From Chryseobacterium gleum (GTDB lineage: Bacteria > Bacteroidota > Bacteroidia > Flavobacteriales > Weeksellaceae): a DNA stretch of 64,000 bases. Below the pieces are notes generated by a model. The model ran no database searches and was not told the origin of the DNA. It was given only the letters and a program-made list of their open reading frames with translations. Numbering within the stretch: the stretch's first letter is position 1; every line of letters begins with the position of its first letter. The position numbers and the translations under genes are program-made. This document shows positions 35,491 through 44,300 of the stretch, piece by piece. The stretch covers positions 5,047,501 through 5,111,500 of the forward strand of contig NZ_LR134289.1 in the NCBI RefSeq assembly GCF_900636535.1, in the 5' to 3' direction.

Positions 35491-35982
35491 ATGAAAATAA
35501 AGCCGATTACCAAAGACAATTTTTCAGAACTGGTAGAAATCTATAGTCAGGGATTAGCGACTAATATCGCTACTTTTCAAAATGATTTGCCCCTATGGCA
35601 AGATTGGGATAAAGGACACCTTGATTTTTGCAGGATTAGTATATATGAAAATAACGAAATGCTTGGTTGGACTGCATTATCTCCTGTCTCCAACAGATGT
35701 GTTTATTCGGGTTTAGCAGAAGTAAGTATTTATGTTGCAACAATTGCAAGAGGAAAAGGGATTGGTGAAATGTTGTTGAATGAATTGATTAAGCAGAGTG
35801 AGTTAAATGAAATATGGACATTACAATCTGGGATATTTGCAGAAAACAGAGGTAGTATAAAATTGCACGAGAAATGTGGTTTTAGAATAGTTGGCTACAG
35901 AGAAAAAATTGGAAAGAAGAATGGGGTTTGGAAAGACAATATATTAATGGAGTACAGAAGTAAGATTGTCGGAATCGATTAA
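35491..35982 (+). CDS. GNAT acetyltransferase, ArsN1/phosphinothricin type
   Basis: The 163-residue protein shows the family pattern in order: GWTALSPVSNRCVYSGLAEV, then IARGKGIGEMLL (the acetyl-CoA binding turn), then WTLQSGIFAENRGS, LHEKCGFR and VGYREKIGKKNGVWKD. Such enzymes acetylate arsinothricin or phosphinothricin and are frequent in arsenic operons. Its place between the DUF6428-like gene and the phosphoesterase supports the arsenic role. Substrate specificity cannot be told from sequence alone. Confidence 0.87.
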   Translation: MKIKPITKDNFSELVEIYSQGLATNIATFQNDLPLWQDWDKGHLDFCRISIYENNEMLGWTALSPVSNRCVYSGLAEVSIYVATIARGKGIGEMLLNELIKQSELNEIWTLQSGIFAENRGSIKLHEKCGFRIVGYREKIGKKNGVWKDNILMEYRSKIVGID

Positions 35983-36008
35983 AAATTAAAATTATAAAAT
36001 CAATAAAA

Positions 36009-36782
36009 ATGAAAATTGCATTATTCAGCGACATTCACGCTAATCTCCCAGCATTAGAAGCATTCTTTGCAGATGTTGAAAAAAGAAATCCCGACAGCAT
36101 TTATTGCTTGGGAGATTTAGTAGGTTACAATATCTGGCCAAACGAAGTGGTCAATGAAATTCGTAAAAGAAAAATACCAACTATTGCAGGCAACTACGAT
36201 TTTGGCATTGGGAGAATGAGCAATGAATGTGGTTGCGCCTACAAAACGGAGGCTGAGAAGGACAACGGAAACATTTCTATATCTTTTACCAATTCATTGA
36301 TGAGAGATGATGAGAGGGCTTACCTGCGCACACTTCCAGCACATATAAAAGTAGAATTCAAATTGAACGAAGATAAACTAAACCTGCTTTTGGTACACGG
36401 GAGTCCGAGAAAAATAAACGAATATCTCTTCGAAGACCGTGAGGAAAAAAGTATGCTTCGTATTATGGAACAAGCCGATGCCGACATTATGTGTTTCGGA
36501 CATACGCACAAGCCCTATCACAGAGTTTTAAATTCGGGTGTTGATGGTGAAAATCATTTCCGCCACGCAGTGAATATCGGTTCCGTTGGTAAGCCAAAAG
36601 ACAACGATATAAGAGGTGGTTATGCGATGTTGACAATTAATGAAAACAGTTCTGTTTTGAACAAAGAAAGCATCAGTGTAGAATTTATCCGTTTCGACTA
36701 TGACTTTGAAAAAGCTGCAAAGGCTGTGGAAGACAGCCCTCTTCCAAACGAGTACGCAGAGAATCTAAGACGTGGCTATTAA
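36009..36782 (+). CDS. Metallophosphoesterase in the arsenic operon
   Basis: The 257-residue protein has the calcineurin-like metal-binding motifs: SDIHANL (D8, H10), GDLVGY (D36), GNYD (N62, D64) and GHTHKP near 165. Tyr replaces the usual His in the GNHD/E motif. The fold matches YfcE-like phosphodiesterases. Its place in the operon, 26 bases after the acetyltransferase gene, suggests a role in arsenic metabolism or a linked repair reaction. The substrate is unknown. Confidence 0.85.
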   Translation: MKIALFSDIHANLPALEAFFADVEKRNPDSIYCLGDLVGYNIWPNEVVNEIRKRKIPTIAGNYDFGIGRMSNECGCAYKTEAEKDNGNISISFTNSLMRDDERAYLRTLPAHIKVEFKLNEDKLNLLLVHGSPRKINEYLFEDREEKSMLRIMEQADADIMCFGHTHKPYHRVLNSGVDGENHFRHAVNIGSVGKPKDNDIRGGYAMLTINENSSVLNKESISVEFIRFDYDFEKAAKAVEDSPLPNEYAENLRRGY

Positions 36783-36799
36783 TCTAAAAAATCTAAAAA

Positions 36800-37177
36800 A
36801 TGGAATTTCCAAATGATTTAAAATATTCAAAAGAACATACGTGGATAAGCATACAGGACAACACAGGTACAATAGGTATCACAGAATTTGCACAAAGTGA
36901 ATTGGGCGAAATCGTATATGCAAATTTACCAAACATTGGATATAGTTTTCAGCAGGACGAAGTATTCGGTTCTGTTGAAGCGGTTAAAACGGTCAGTGAT
37001 TTATTTATGCCAGTATCGGGTAAAATCATTGAAACGAACCAACTCTTATTAGAAGAGCCAACACTAATCAATTCAGAATCTTTTGGAAACGGTTGGCTGA
37101 TAAAAATTGAAATCAAAGATATTACAGAATTAGAAAAATTATTGACATCAAACCAATATAGAGAACTTACAAATTAG
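36800..37177 (+). CDS. gcvH: GcvH-like lipoyl carrier protein in the arsenic operon
   Basis: The 125-residue protein is full length for GcvH. It contains [29 protein letters not shown] and the lipoylation site [11 protein letters not shown], with Lys63 the likely attachment residue. In the glycine cleavage system GcvH shuttles an aminomethyl group on lipoate. Here no GcvP or GcvT is adjacent, and the gene sits between a phosphoesterase and Acr3. Dithiol lipoate binds arsenite strongly, so it may serve as a carrier or decoy. That is inference. It lies 7 bases before acr3. Confidence 0.85.
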   Translation: MEFPNDLKYSKEHTWISIQDNTGTIGITEFAQSELGEIVYANLPNIGYSFQQDEVFGSVEAVKTVSDLFMPVSGKIIETNQLLLEEPTLINSESFGNGWLIKIEIKDITELEKLLTSNQYRELTN

Positions 37178-37184
37178 ACACACA

Positions 37185-38216
37185 ATGCAGCCAAAACTAA
37201 AATTTCTTGACCGTTACCTAACCTTATGGATATTCCTTGCAATGGCAATAGGTATAGGTTTAGGACATTTCTTTCCGGGAATATCAAAAATTACAAATAC
37301 TTTATCCATTGGAACTACAAATATTCCATTGGCTATAGGTTTAATATTAATGATGTACCCACCATTGGCAAAGGTTGATTATTCATTATTGCCCCAAGCA
37401 TTTAAGGATAAAAAAGTAATCGGTCTGTCATTATTGCTGAATTGGGTCATTGGTACTTTATTGATGTTCGGATTAGCCGTTTTGTTTTTACGCAATGAAC
37501 CCGATTATATGACAGGGTTAATACTGATAGGTTTGGCAAGATGTATAGCAATGGTAATCGTATGGACCGATTTAGCTAAAGCAAACAGAGAATATACAGC
37601 TATGTTGGTTGCGTTAAACAGCATCTTCCAGGTACTTTCTTACAGTTTCTTAGTTTGGTTATTTATCAATGTTTTACCTTCAAAATTAGGATTAGCTAAT
37701 TTCAATGTAAGCGTATCAATGAAAGATGTTACAGAAAGCGTATTGATATACTTAGGTATTCCATTCTTAGCAGGATTCGTTAGCCGTTACTTCCTTATTA
37801 AATCAAAAGGTACAGAATGGTATAATCGAAAATTTGTACCCAAAATATCGCCCATTACATTGTACGCTTTACTGTTTACGATAGTTTTAATGTTCAGCCT
37901 GAAAGGTGATAAAATATTAGAGTTGCCAATGGATGTAGTAAAAGTAGCCATACCATTAATCATCTATTTTGTACTGATGTTTTTTGTCAGCTTCTTTATC
38001 AATAAATCTCTAAAAGTACCTTACGACAAAAACGCATCCATCGCATTTACAGCAACAGGAAACAACTTTGAATTGGCAATCGCTGTTGCTATAGCAGTTT
38101 TCGGTATTCATTCCCCACAGGCATTTGTAGGCGTTATTGGACCTTTAGTAGAAGTTCCGGTACTGATACTTTTAGTACGTGCAAGTTTGTGGTTGAAGAA
38201 AAAATATTACAGTTAG
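37185..38216 (+). CDS. acr3: Acr3 arsenite efflux permease
   Basis: The 343-residue polytopic protein shows the ACR3 pattern: [21 protein letters not shown], then [12 protein letters not shown], then [16 protein letters not shown] with the essential cysteine (C120). About ten membrane helices are visible. It exports arsenite from the cytoplasm using the proton gradient. It is the last gene of the arsenic operon begun by arsR. ArsC and ArsA are absent, so arsenate reduction must come from elsewhere. Confidence 0.93.
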   Translation: MQPKLKFLDRYLTLWIFLAMAIGIGLGHFFPGISKITNTLSIGTTNIPLAIGLILMMYPPLAKVDYSLLPQAFKDKKVIGLSLLLNWVIGTLLMFGLAVLFLRNEPDYMTGLILIGLARCIAMVIVWTDLAKANREYTAMLVALNSIFQVLSYSFLVWLFINVLPSKLGLANFNVSVSMKDVTESVLIYLGIPFLAGFVSRYFLIKSKGTEWYNRKFVPKISPITLYALLFTIVLMFSLKGDKILELPMDVVKVAIPLIIYFVLMFFVSFFINKSLKVPYDKNASIAFTATGNNFELAIAVAIAVFGIHSPQAFVGVIGPLVEVPVLILLVRASLWLKKKYYS

Positions 38217-38305
38217 AAATAAGTAATAGAAGTTATGAAACGACAATAGGATTTCAACCGATGTGCAAAAAATATAGGGTTCAATAATTAAAACAAGCGT
38301 ACAAA

Positions 38306-38717
38306 ATGATAGAACTAATTAAACCCATTCCCGCATTTCTTGTACGGAAAATTAATAAGGCAGTTAAGTTTTATAAAGCTCGATTTGGTTTTGAATGCAG
38401 ACATCAGGAAGAAACTTTTGCAATATTAGTTAGGGGTGGTATAGAGCTGCATTTGTGGGCTTCCTGTAATTACAGTTGGAAATGGAAAAGTGTTTTTTTA
38501 TTTCTAAAACCGATTAGTAGCGGAGCAGAAAGTTTTTTGGCAGGTACACACAGTTGCAGGATTGAAGTAAAAGGCATTGACTAACTGTATAAAGAACTAA
38601 AAGAAAAAGAAGTTTTACACAAAAACGAAAATAAAAAGCACATATTATGGTACAAGAGAATTTGCAACATTAGACTTGTATAGGAATTTGATAACTTTTT
38701 ATGAGGATATGATATAG
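38306..38717 (+). pseudogene. Broken bleomycin-resistance-like (VOC/glyoxalase fold) gene
   Basis: The open part, 92 codons (38306-38584), encodes a VOC-family start (IPAFLVRKINKAVKFYKARFGF, then GGIELHLW). The frame ends at a TAA directly after GID. Reading through the stop gives LYKELKEKEVLH, the expected continuation, so one base change from GAA to TAA is likely. The end of the domain (GTREFATLDLY, then NLITFYED) is found in the +1 frame near 38650-38710, so a second, frameshift lesion is present. Bleomycin-binding proteins usually have about 120-135 residues, which fits the full span. The short product is probably inactive. Confidence 0.8.
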
Positions 38718-38797
38718 CGTGAAAAATAATTATAGAAAGAGTTAGTGTATAAAAGAGCCTTGTTAAAACTGTAAAGAACAAGACAATGAAAGTTAAA

Positions 38798-38829
38798 TTG
38801 TTTATTTAAGCAAACGCTAAAATAAACAA
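38798..38829. promoter_or_regulatory. Inverted repeat TTGTTTATTT-N12-AAATAAACAA, operator candidate
   Basis: Perfect 10-bp arms (38798-38807 and 38820-38829) lie just upstream of the regulator gene at 38848. The repeat directly precedes a -7 box at 38836-38843. The 12-base spacer and the position fit an ArsR/SmtB-family autoregulatory operator. Confidence 0.7.
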
Positions 38830-38835
38830 ATTAGC

Positions 38836-38843
38836 TATATTTG
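38836..38843 (+). promoter_or_regulatory. -7 box TATATTTG, 4 bases before the regulator ATG
   Basis: This is an exact TAnnTTTG match. The ATG at 38848 begins only 4 bases after it, so transcription from this box would start at or inside the start codon and give a leaderless mRNA. No TTTG at the usual -33 distance is seen. Confidence 0.5.
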
Positions 38844-38847
38844 CACC

Positions 38848-39222
38848 ATGGATAGTATTTCTTGCATTAGACAACAGGCAGACATTAAACAAATCAATCG
38901 CTGTAAAGAACGAGTTTCGGAACTCCAAGGTTCGTTTGACTATTTATCTAACGGACTGGAATTGGCGGGAAACAATGTAAGACTGAAAATCCTGTTTCTT
39001 ATTTATGAAGAACGAAAACTTTGCGTTTGTGATTTAAGCGATATTCTCGGTATGACAATTTCTGCAATTTCTCAACATTTACGAAAACTCAAAGACCGTA
39101 AACTAATTGAAACTGAAAGAAAAGCACAAACTATTTTTTATTCATTAACAAAAGAGTATGAAAAAATGCTGACCCCATTTTTTGAAATACTTAATGATAA
39201 TAAAATTTTAGAAACTATATGA
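38848..39222 (+). CDS. ArsR/SmtB-family metal-responsive regulator
   Basis: The 124-residue protein has a winged helix: GNNVRLKILFLIYEERKLCVCDLSDILG, then SAISQHLRKLKDRKLIE. The ELCVCDL-type CxC is a soft-metal site in helix 3. Additional N-terminal cysteines (C6, C19) could complete a CadC-like site. Its stop overlaps the merTP start as ATGA (39219-39222), so it probably senses Hg(II) or a related metal and controls merTP. An inverted repeat and -7 box lie upstream. Confidence 0.87.
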   Translation: MDSISCIRQQADIKQINRCKERVSELQGSFDYLSNGLELAGNNVRLKILFLIYEERKLCVCDLSDILGMTISAISQHLRKLKDRKLIETERKAQTIFYSLTKEYEKMLTPFFEILNDNKILETI

Positions 39223-39821
39223 AAACGGACAACAAACTAATCGGTACTGGTCTTTTTACGGCAATTGCTGCTTCATTATGTTGCATTACACCTGTTTTGG
39301 CTCTCATAGTAGGAACAAGCGGGGTTGCTTCAACATTTTCTTGGCTCGAACCTTTCCGACCATATTTTATTGGCTTGACAATTTTAGTGCTTGGTTTTAC
39401 TTGGTTTCAAAAGTTGAAACCCAAAAAGCAAATTGACTGTAAATGTAAAATAACTGAAAAACCCAATTTTATGCAAACAAAATCATTTTTAGGAATTATT
39501 ACCGTTATGGCGGCTTTACTTTTATCATTTCCAATTTACGCTCACATCTTTTTTCCAAAGCCCGAAAACAAAACAATTATTACCCAAAGTTCCAAAATTC
39601 AGAAAGTTGAGTTTACAATTAAAGGAATGACTTGTTCAGGTTGTGAACATCATATTAAAACAGAGATTAGCAAACTAAAAGGAATTATCGAAGTTGTCGT
39701 TTCCTATGAGAAAAGCAACGCTATTGTCAAGTTTGATAATAAGCAAACCAGTATTGCTGAAATCGAAAAAGCTATCAATTCGACAGGTTATAAATCACTA
39801 AAAAGTAAAGTTATATCATAA
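39219..39821 (+). CDS. merTP: MerT-MerP fusion, mercuric ion transport protein
   Basis: The 200-residue protein joins a MerT-like membrane part (about 1-115; SLCCITP with paired cysteines in the first helix, three membrane helices) to a MerP-like HMA domain (about 130-200; GMTCSGC). MerP captures Hg(II) in the periplasm and MerT carries it into the cell, normally for reduction by MerA. No merA is present in the window. It is coupled to the regulator by ATGA and its stop overlaps the next ATG by one base (TAATG). Confidence 0.88.
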   Translation: MKTDNKLIGTGLFTAIAASLCCITPVLALIVGTSGVASTFSWLEPFRPYFIGLTILVLGFTWFQKLKPKKQIDCKCKITEKPNFMQTKSFLGIITVMAALLLSFPIYAHIFFPKPENKTIITQSSKIQKVEFTIKGMTCSGCEHHIKTEISKLKGIIEVVVSYEKSNAIVKFDNKQTSIAEIEKAINSTGYKSLKSKVIS

Positions 39822-40027
39822 TGGAAATTAAATTACAATCAATAATAACTTGCCCAAAATGTGGGCACAAAAAAGAGGAAACAATGCCAACTGATACTTG
39901 TCAGTATTTTTATGAATGTAAAAATTGCAAAACAAGGTTAAAACCACTACAAGGCGACTGCTGTGTGTATTGTAGTTATGCCAGTGTTCCTTGTCCACCA
40001 ATACAAAAAGAAAAAAAATGTTGCTAA
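39821..40027 (+). CDS. GDCCxxC-domain small cysteine-rich protein
   Basis: The 68-residue protein has CPKCGH, CxxCKTRL, then GDCCVYCSYASVPCPPIQ and a terminal KKCC, giving several metal-binding cysteine pairs. The GDCCxxC family is known beside mercury genes and includes selenoproteins. Here every such position is an ordinary Cys codon. It may be a mercury or zinc carrier. It overlaps merTP by one base, so the three genes form one operon. Confidence 0.85.
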   Translation: MEIKLQSIITCPKCGHKKEETMPTDTCQYFYECKNCKTRLKPLQGDCCVYCSYASVPCPPIQKEKKCC

Positions 40028-40106
40028 ATAGAACGCATTTTATATAAATCACATAAAAAATCGGTAGGTTTTACTAATTATTTTTAAACAATTGTAAGAA
40101 TAACTT

Positions 40107-40445
40107 ATGGCATCAACAGAAAAAACATTATCAGAGGTAATTGAAATATTAAGACTAAGAGGTTATACTGAAGATTTTAACCTATTGGAAGAAAATATCT
40201 CATATAAAACAGGAGGTGAAAAGGTCAATTTAAGTGACATAGTTATTGATAAAATTTATCGTTTTACAGGGCTGAATGACTTGGAAGATGAAGCTATCTT
40301 GTATGCAATGAGAAACCAAAAAGACGGAGCAAAAGGTATTTTCGTAAATGGCTATGGCACGTACTCCGACAGTGTAGCAAATAGCATCATAGAGCAAATA
40401 GCAGTTAACGAAGATGATAACAATGATTGGACAAAAGAAATTTGA
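40107..40445 (+). CDS. Small protein of the so-called PRPP-synthetase-like family (copy 1)
   Basis: The 112-residue protein contains LRLRGYTEDFNLL and AILYAMRNQKDGAKGIFVNGYGTYSD. Proteins of this pattern are often labelled phosphoribosylpyrophosphate synthetase in Bacteroidota, but no PRPP-binding motif is visible and the size is far too small. A paralogue lies at 55374-55679. This copy lies 6 bases before the Fur-family gene, so it is probably co-transcribed. A role tied to metal stress is possible; the function is unknown. Confidence 0.8.
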   Translation: MASTEKTLSEVIEILRLRGYTEDFNLLEENISYKTGGEKVNLSDIVIDKIYRFTGLNDLEDEAILYAMRNQKDGAKGIFVNGYGTYSDSVANSIIEQIAVNEDDNNDWTKEI

Positions 40446-40451
40446 ATTAGA

Positions 40452-40859
40452 ATGACAGAATTAGAAAAAATTTTAAACCAAAAAGGCATAAAGCCTACCG
40501 CTATGCGTTTGTTGGTGGTAGAAAAGCTATTAAAACAACAATACGCAGTAAGCCATAAAGAGCTGGCAGAACAGTTTGAGAAAGCAGATAGTGTTACCTT
40601 ATTCAGAACACTCAAAATATTTCTGGAACACAAACTCATCCACACCATTGATGATGGAAGTGGAGTTGTAAAATACGCACTATGTCAATCTGGATGTAAT
40701 TGCAATTTATCAGAACTACACACACATTTTTATTGCACCGACTGCAAACATACCTTTTGTCTTACGGAAACTGAAATTCCAAACATCAAAATTCCTCAAA
40801 ACTTTAAATTAGAAGGAGCTAATTTGGTTCTCAAGGGGAAATGCTCAAGCTGTAGTTAA
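40452..40859 (+). CDS. Fur-family metal-responsive regulator
   Basis: The 135-residue protein has the Fur winged-helix pattern: GIKPTAMRLLVVEKLL, then VTLFRTLKIFLEHKLIHTI. The C-terminal metal-binding part contains HTHFYCTDCKHTFC and a terminal CSSC, a structural zinc site. Fur proteins sense Fe, Zn, Mn or peroxide, and this sequence does not settle which. A 7-1-7 palindrome just downstream (40875-40889) is a good candidate target, upstream of the Cys-rich protein gene. Confidence 0.88.
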   Translation: MTELEKILNQKGIKPTAMRLLVVEKLLKQQYAVSHKELAEQFEKADSVTLFRTLKIFLEHKLIHTIDDGSGVVKYALCQSGCNCNLSELHTHFYCTDCKHTFCLTETEIPNIKIPQNFKLEGANLVLKGKCSSCS

Positions 40860-40874
40860 TACACCTTTAAACTT

Positions 40875-40889
40875 TGCAATTCAATTGCA
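40875..40889. promoter_or_regulatory. 7-1-7 palindrome TGCAATT-C-AATTGCA, Fur-type box candidate
   Basis: This perfect inverted repeat has the 7-1-7 architecture typical of Fur-family boxes. It begins 16 bases after the Fur-family stop codon and lies 12 bases before a -7 box. Binding would control the gene at 40917 and possibly the efflux genes behind it. Confidence 0.65.
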
Positions 40890-40901
40890 CTAATTATATT
40901 T

Positions 40902-40909
40902 TACATTTG
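40902..40909 (+). promoter_or_regulatory. -7 box TACATTTG, 7 bases before the ATG at 40917
   Basis: This is an exact TAnnTTTG match. The start codon begins 7 bases after the box, so the leader would be absent or a few bases long. The TTTG at 40873-40876 is 25 bases upstream, at or beyond the usual -33 distance. Confidence 0.55.
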
Positions 40910-40916
40910 TAGTCTG

Positions 40917-41243
40917 ATGAAAATATTTGTAATCCTATTCAGTATATACTTTATGGCATTATCGGTAATGCCGTGTACTGATGCGTGCGATATTAGCATA
41001 AACAATACTACAAAATCAGAATTTATACAAGCGGGTGATGGTCAAGAAAATAGCATTGACGTATGTAGCCCTTTTTGCTCCTGTGCCACTTGTCACACTG
41101 TTGCTGTTTTTACATTTCAAACTTTCAAAATAGGCGAAGCTAAGTCTAGTTTCGACAAAATACAAAAATTCCCACTTTGGGATTTCGGGTTCAATTCCAA
41201 CTACCACGGAAATATTTGGCAGCCGCCAAAGATTAATGCCTAA
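40917..41243 (+). CDS. DUF6660-like cysteine-rich secreted protein
   Basis: The 108-residue protein has a signal peptide, then PCTDACD, and a CSPFCSCATCH cysteine cluster in the middle. The C-terminus is GNIWQPPKINA. This matches the DUF6660 pattern and shares its ending with the protein at 53960. The cluster suggests metal binding in the periplasm. It lies between the Fur-family gene and the RND fusion, 152 bases before the latter, and may be the first gene of their operon. Confidence 0.8.
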   Translation: MKIFVILFSIYFMALSVMPCTDACDISINNTTKSEFIQAGDGQENSIDVCSPFCSCATCHTVAVFTFQTFKIGEAKSSFDKIQKFPLWDFGFNSNYHGNIWQPPKINA

Positions 41244-41395
41244 ATTTTTAGCGACTGTATTTTATTGTCGGTGTATGGGCATCCATTCACTATTAAATAA
41301 CGTACCCCCTCAGTCGAGCATTTAGCTATTCATTTCACATATATGGAGTGGAAGAATTTATATCCACTATTTATTAATCTTTAATCATATGAATT

Positions 41396-44300
41396 GTGTT
41401 AGACAGTATCATAAAATTTAGTATAAAGAACAAACTTGTCATCGGAATAATGACATTGTTACTCATTATTTGGGGAGTGTGGAGTGCCACAAAATTACCC
41501 ATTGATGCCGTACCCGATATTACAAATAATCAGGTACAAATAATTACGGTTTGCCCAACATTGGCAGCTCAGGAAGTAGAACAATTAGTTACCTTTCCCA
41601 TAGAGCAAAGCATTGCTAATATTCCCGATTTAGAAGAAACCAGAAGTATTTCGAGGTTTGGTTTGTCCGTAATTACAGTTGTATTCAAGGAAAAAGTAGA
41701 TATTTATTTTGCCCGACAGCTCATTAACGAAAAACTGAAAGAAGCAGAAGAAAAAATTCCGAATGGAATAGGAACGCCGGAACTGGCTCCGGTAAGTACA
41801 GGACTTGGTCAGATATACGAATATATAATACATCCCAAAAAGGGAAGTGAAAATAAATACAATGCCAAAGACCTACGTACAATGCAGGACTGGATTGTAG
41901 CAAGGCAACTGTATGGTACTCCCGGAATTGCAGAAGTAAATAGTTTTGGCGGCGAGCTAAAACAATATGAAGTAGCTGTTAATCCTAGTCGCTTAAAGGC
42001 TATGGATGTAAGTATTACCGATATTTTCAACGCTCTTGAAAGAAACAACCAAAATACAGGGGGAGCATATATTGATAAGAAACCAAGTGCTTATTTTGTT
42101 AGAGGTATTGGTATGGTTACATCATTAGATGATATAAAAAACATTAGTGTAAAGAATAATCCTGGCAGTGTTCCAATTTTTATAAAAGATGTGGCGGATG
42201 TACGATTTGGTAATGCTGTAAGATATGGAGCAATGACATATAATGGAGATGTTGATGCAGTAGGTGGTGTTGTGATGATGTTAAAAGGCGAAAACGCCAA
42301 TAATGTAATTGAAAAAATAAAAGAAAAGCTTCCTACTATACAAAAGTCATTACCTGATGATATTATTATTGAGCCCTATATAGACCGTTCAGTTTTAGTT
42401 GACAAGGCAATGAGTACCGTAGAAAAAAACCTGATAGAAGGTGCATTGATTGTAATCTTTGTATTGGTACTTTTTTTAGGAAATTTTAGAGCAGGATTAA
42501 TTGTAGCTTCCGCTATTCCCTTAGCAATGCTGTTTGCCTTGGCGATGATGAATGTGTTTGGTGTAAGCGCCAACTTAATGAGTTTGGGAGCCATAGATTT
42601 TGGGTTGATTGTAGATGGGGCAGTAATTGTTGTGGAAGCCACATTGCATCATTTAGGCTTACGAAAATCTAAACAAAGGCTTACACAAACTGAAATGGAT
42701 GAGGAAGTTTTTCTGTCTGCCTCCAAAATTCGTAGTAGTGCAGCATTTGGTGAAATCATTATACTAATTGTTTACATTCCTATTCTTACGTTAGTGGGCG
42801 TAGAAGGCAAAATGTTCCGTCCGATGGCACAGACTGTAGGTTTTGCCATTTTTGGAGCTTTGATTTTATCCTTAACATACATACCTATGATGTGTGCTTT
42901 GTTCTTATCCAAAAAGCCTTCACATAAAGAAACCTTTTCCGATAGAATGATGAATTGGTTACAAAGAAAATATCAGCCTTTGCTTGAAAAAGCGATTAGC
43001 ATAAAGTATTGGTTCGTTGGTATCGCCATTGCCATATTTGCAATTAGTATTTTCTTGTTTAGCCGAATGGGAGGAGAATTTATACCCCAACTACAAGAAG
43101 GAGAATATGCGTTTGAATTTAAAATGCCTATTGAAACCTCATTATCACAAAGTATAGAAACTTCGATGCTTGCTTCGAGAATTGCCAAACAATTTGATGA
43201 AGTAAAAATGGTGGTAGGTAGAACTGGAGCTGGTGAAGTACCTACTGACCCAATGCCTCCAAGTGCAACAGATTTAATAATTATTCTTAAGCCTGAAAGT
43301 GAATGGAAATCCGGAAGGACATACGATGAATTAGGCGATGCAATAGAAGAAAAAATAGCCGTAATACCTGGCATTATTGTCGAAAAAAGCCAACCCATTC
43401 AAATGCGCTTTAACGAACTTATGACAGGGGTAAAACAAGATGTTGCAATTAAGATTTTCGGAGAAAATTTAGACACACTAGCGTTAAATGCCGATAAGGT
43501 TAGCAAAGTTATACAAACAGTAAAGGGAGTTACAGTGCCTCAGGTAGAACTGGTAAGCGGGTTACCTCAAATTAATATTGAATACGACCGAACTCGTTTA
43601 GCCAATTATGGAGTAAATGTAGAAGATGTAAATAATGTTGTAAGTACTGCTTTTGCAGGAAAAAGTGCAGGTGTGGTTTTTGAGAATGAAAGGCGATTTG
43701 ATTTAGTTGTGCGTTTAGATAGTACCTATAGAGGTAGTATTGAAGATGTAAACAATATGATGATACCAACTAGCACAGGCAGTCAAATTCCTCTATCACA
43801 GGTGGCTACAATTGACTATAAATTAGGACCTGCGCAGATAAGCCGTGAAGCTGGAAAGAGAAGAATTGTAATTGGTTTTAATGTTGCAGGCAGAGATGTA
43901 CAAAGTGTGGTAGAAGAAATTCAAAAAAAGTTGAACAACCAAGTAAAATTACCATCAGGGTATTATTTCACTTATGGAGGACAGTTTGAAAATTTACAGG
44001 AAGCAAGCAATAGATTACTGATAGCTGTTCCAGTTTCTTTAATATTGATATTTGTACTGCTTTACTTTACTTTCAGTTCCTTTAAACAGGCAGGATTAAT
44101 TTTTACAGCCATCCCAATGAGTGCAATTGGAGGAATACTAGCTTTGTTACTTCGAGGAATGCCTTTTAGCATCAGCGCAGGTATTGGATTTATTGCATTG
44201 TTTGGCGTTGCTGTCCTAAACGGAATTGTACTGATAGGTATTTTCAATCAATTAGAAAAAGAAGGAGAAAAAGATGTATTGAAACGGGTAATCGAAGGAA

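Noticed and set aside
39821..40027. GDCCxxC protein as a selenoprotein
   Set aside because: All cysteine positions in the motif are TGC or TGT codons; no in-frame TGA is present.
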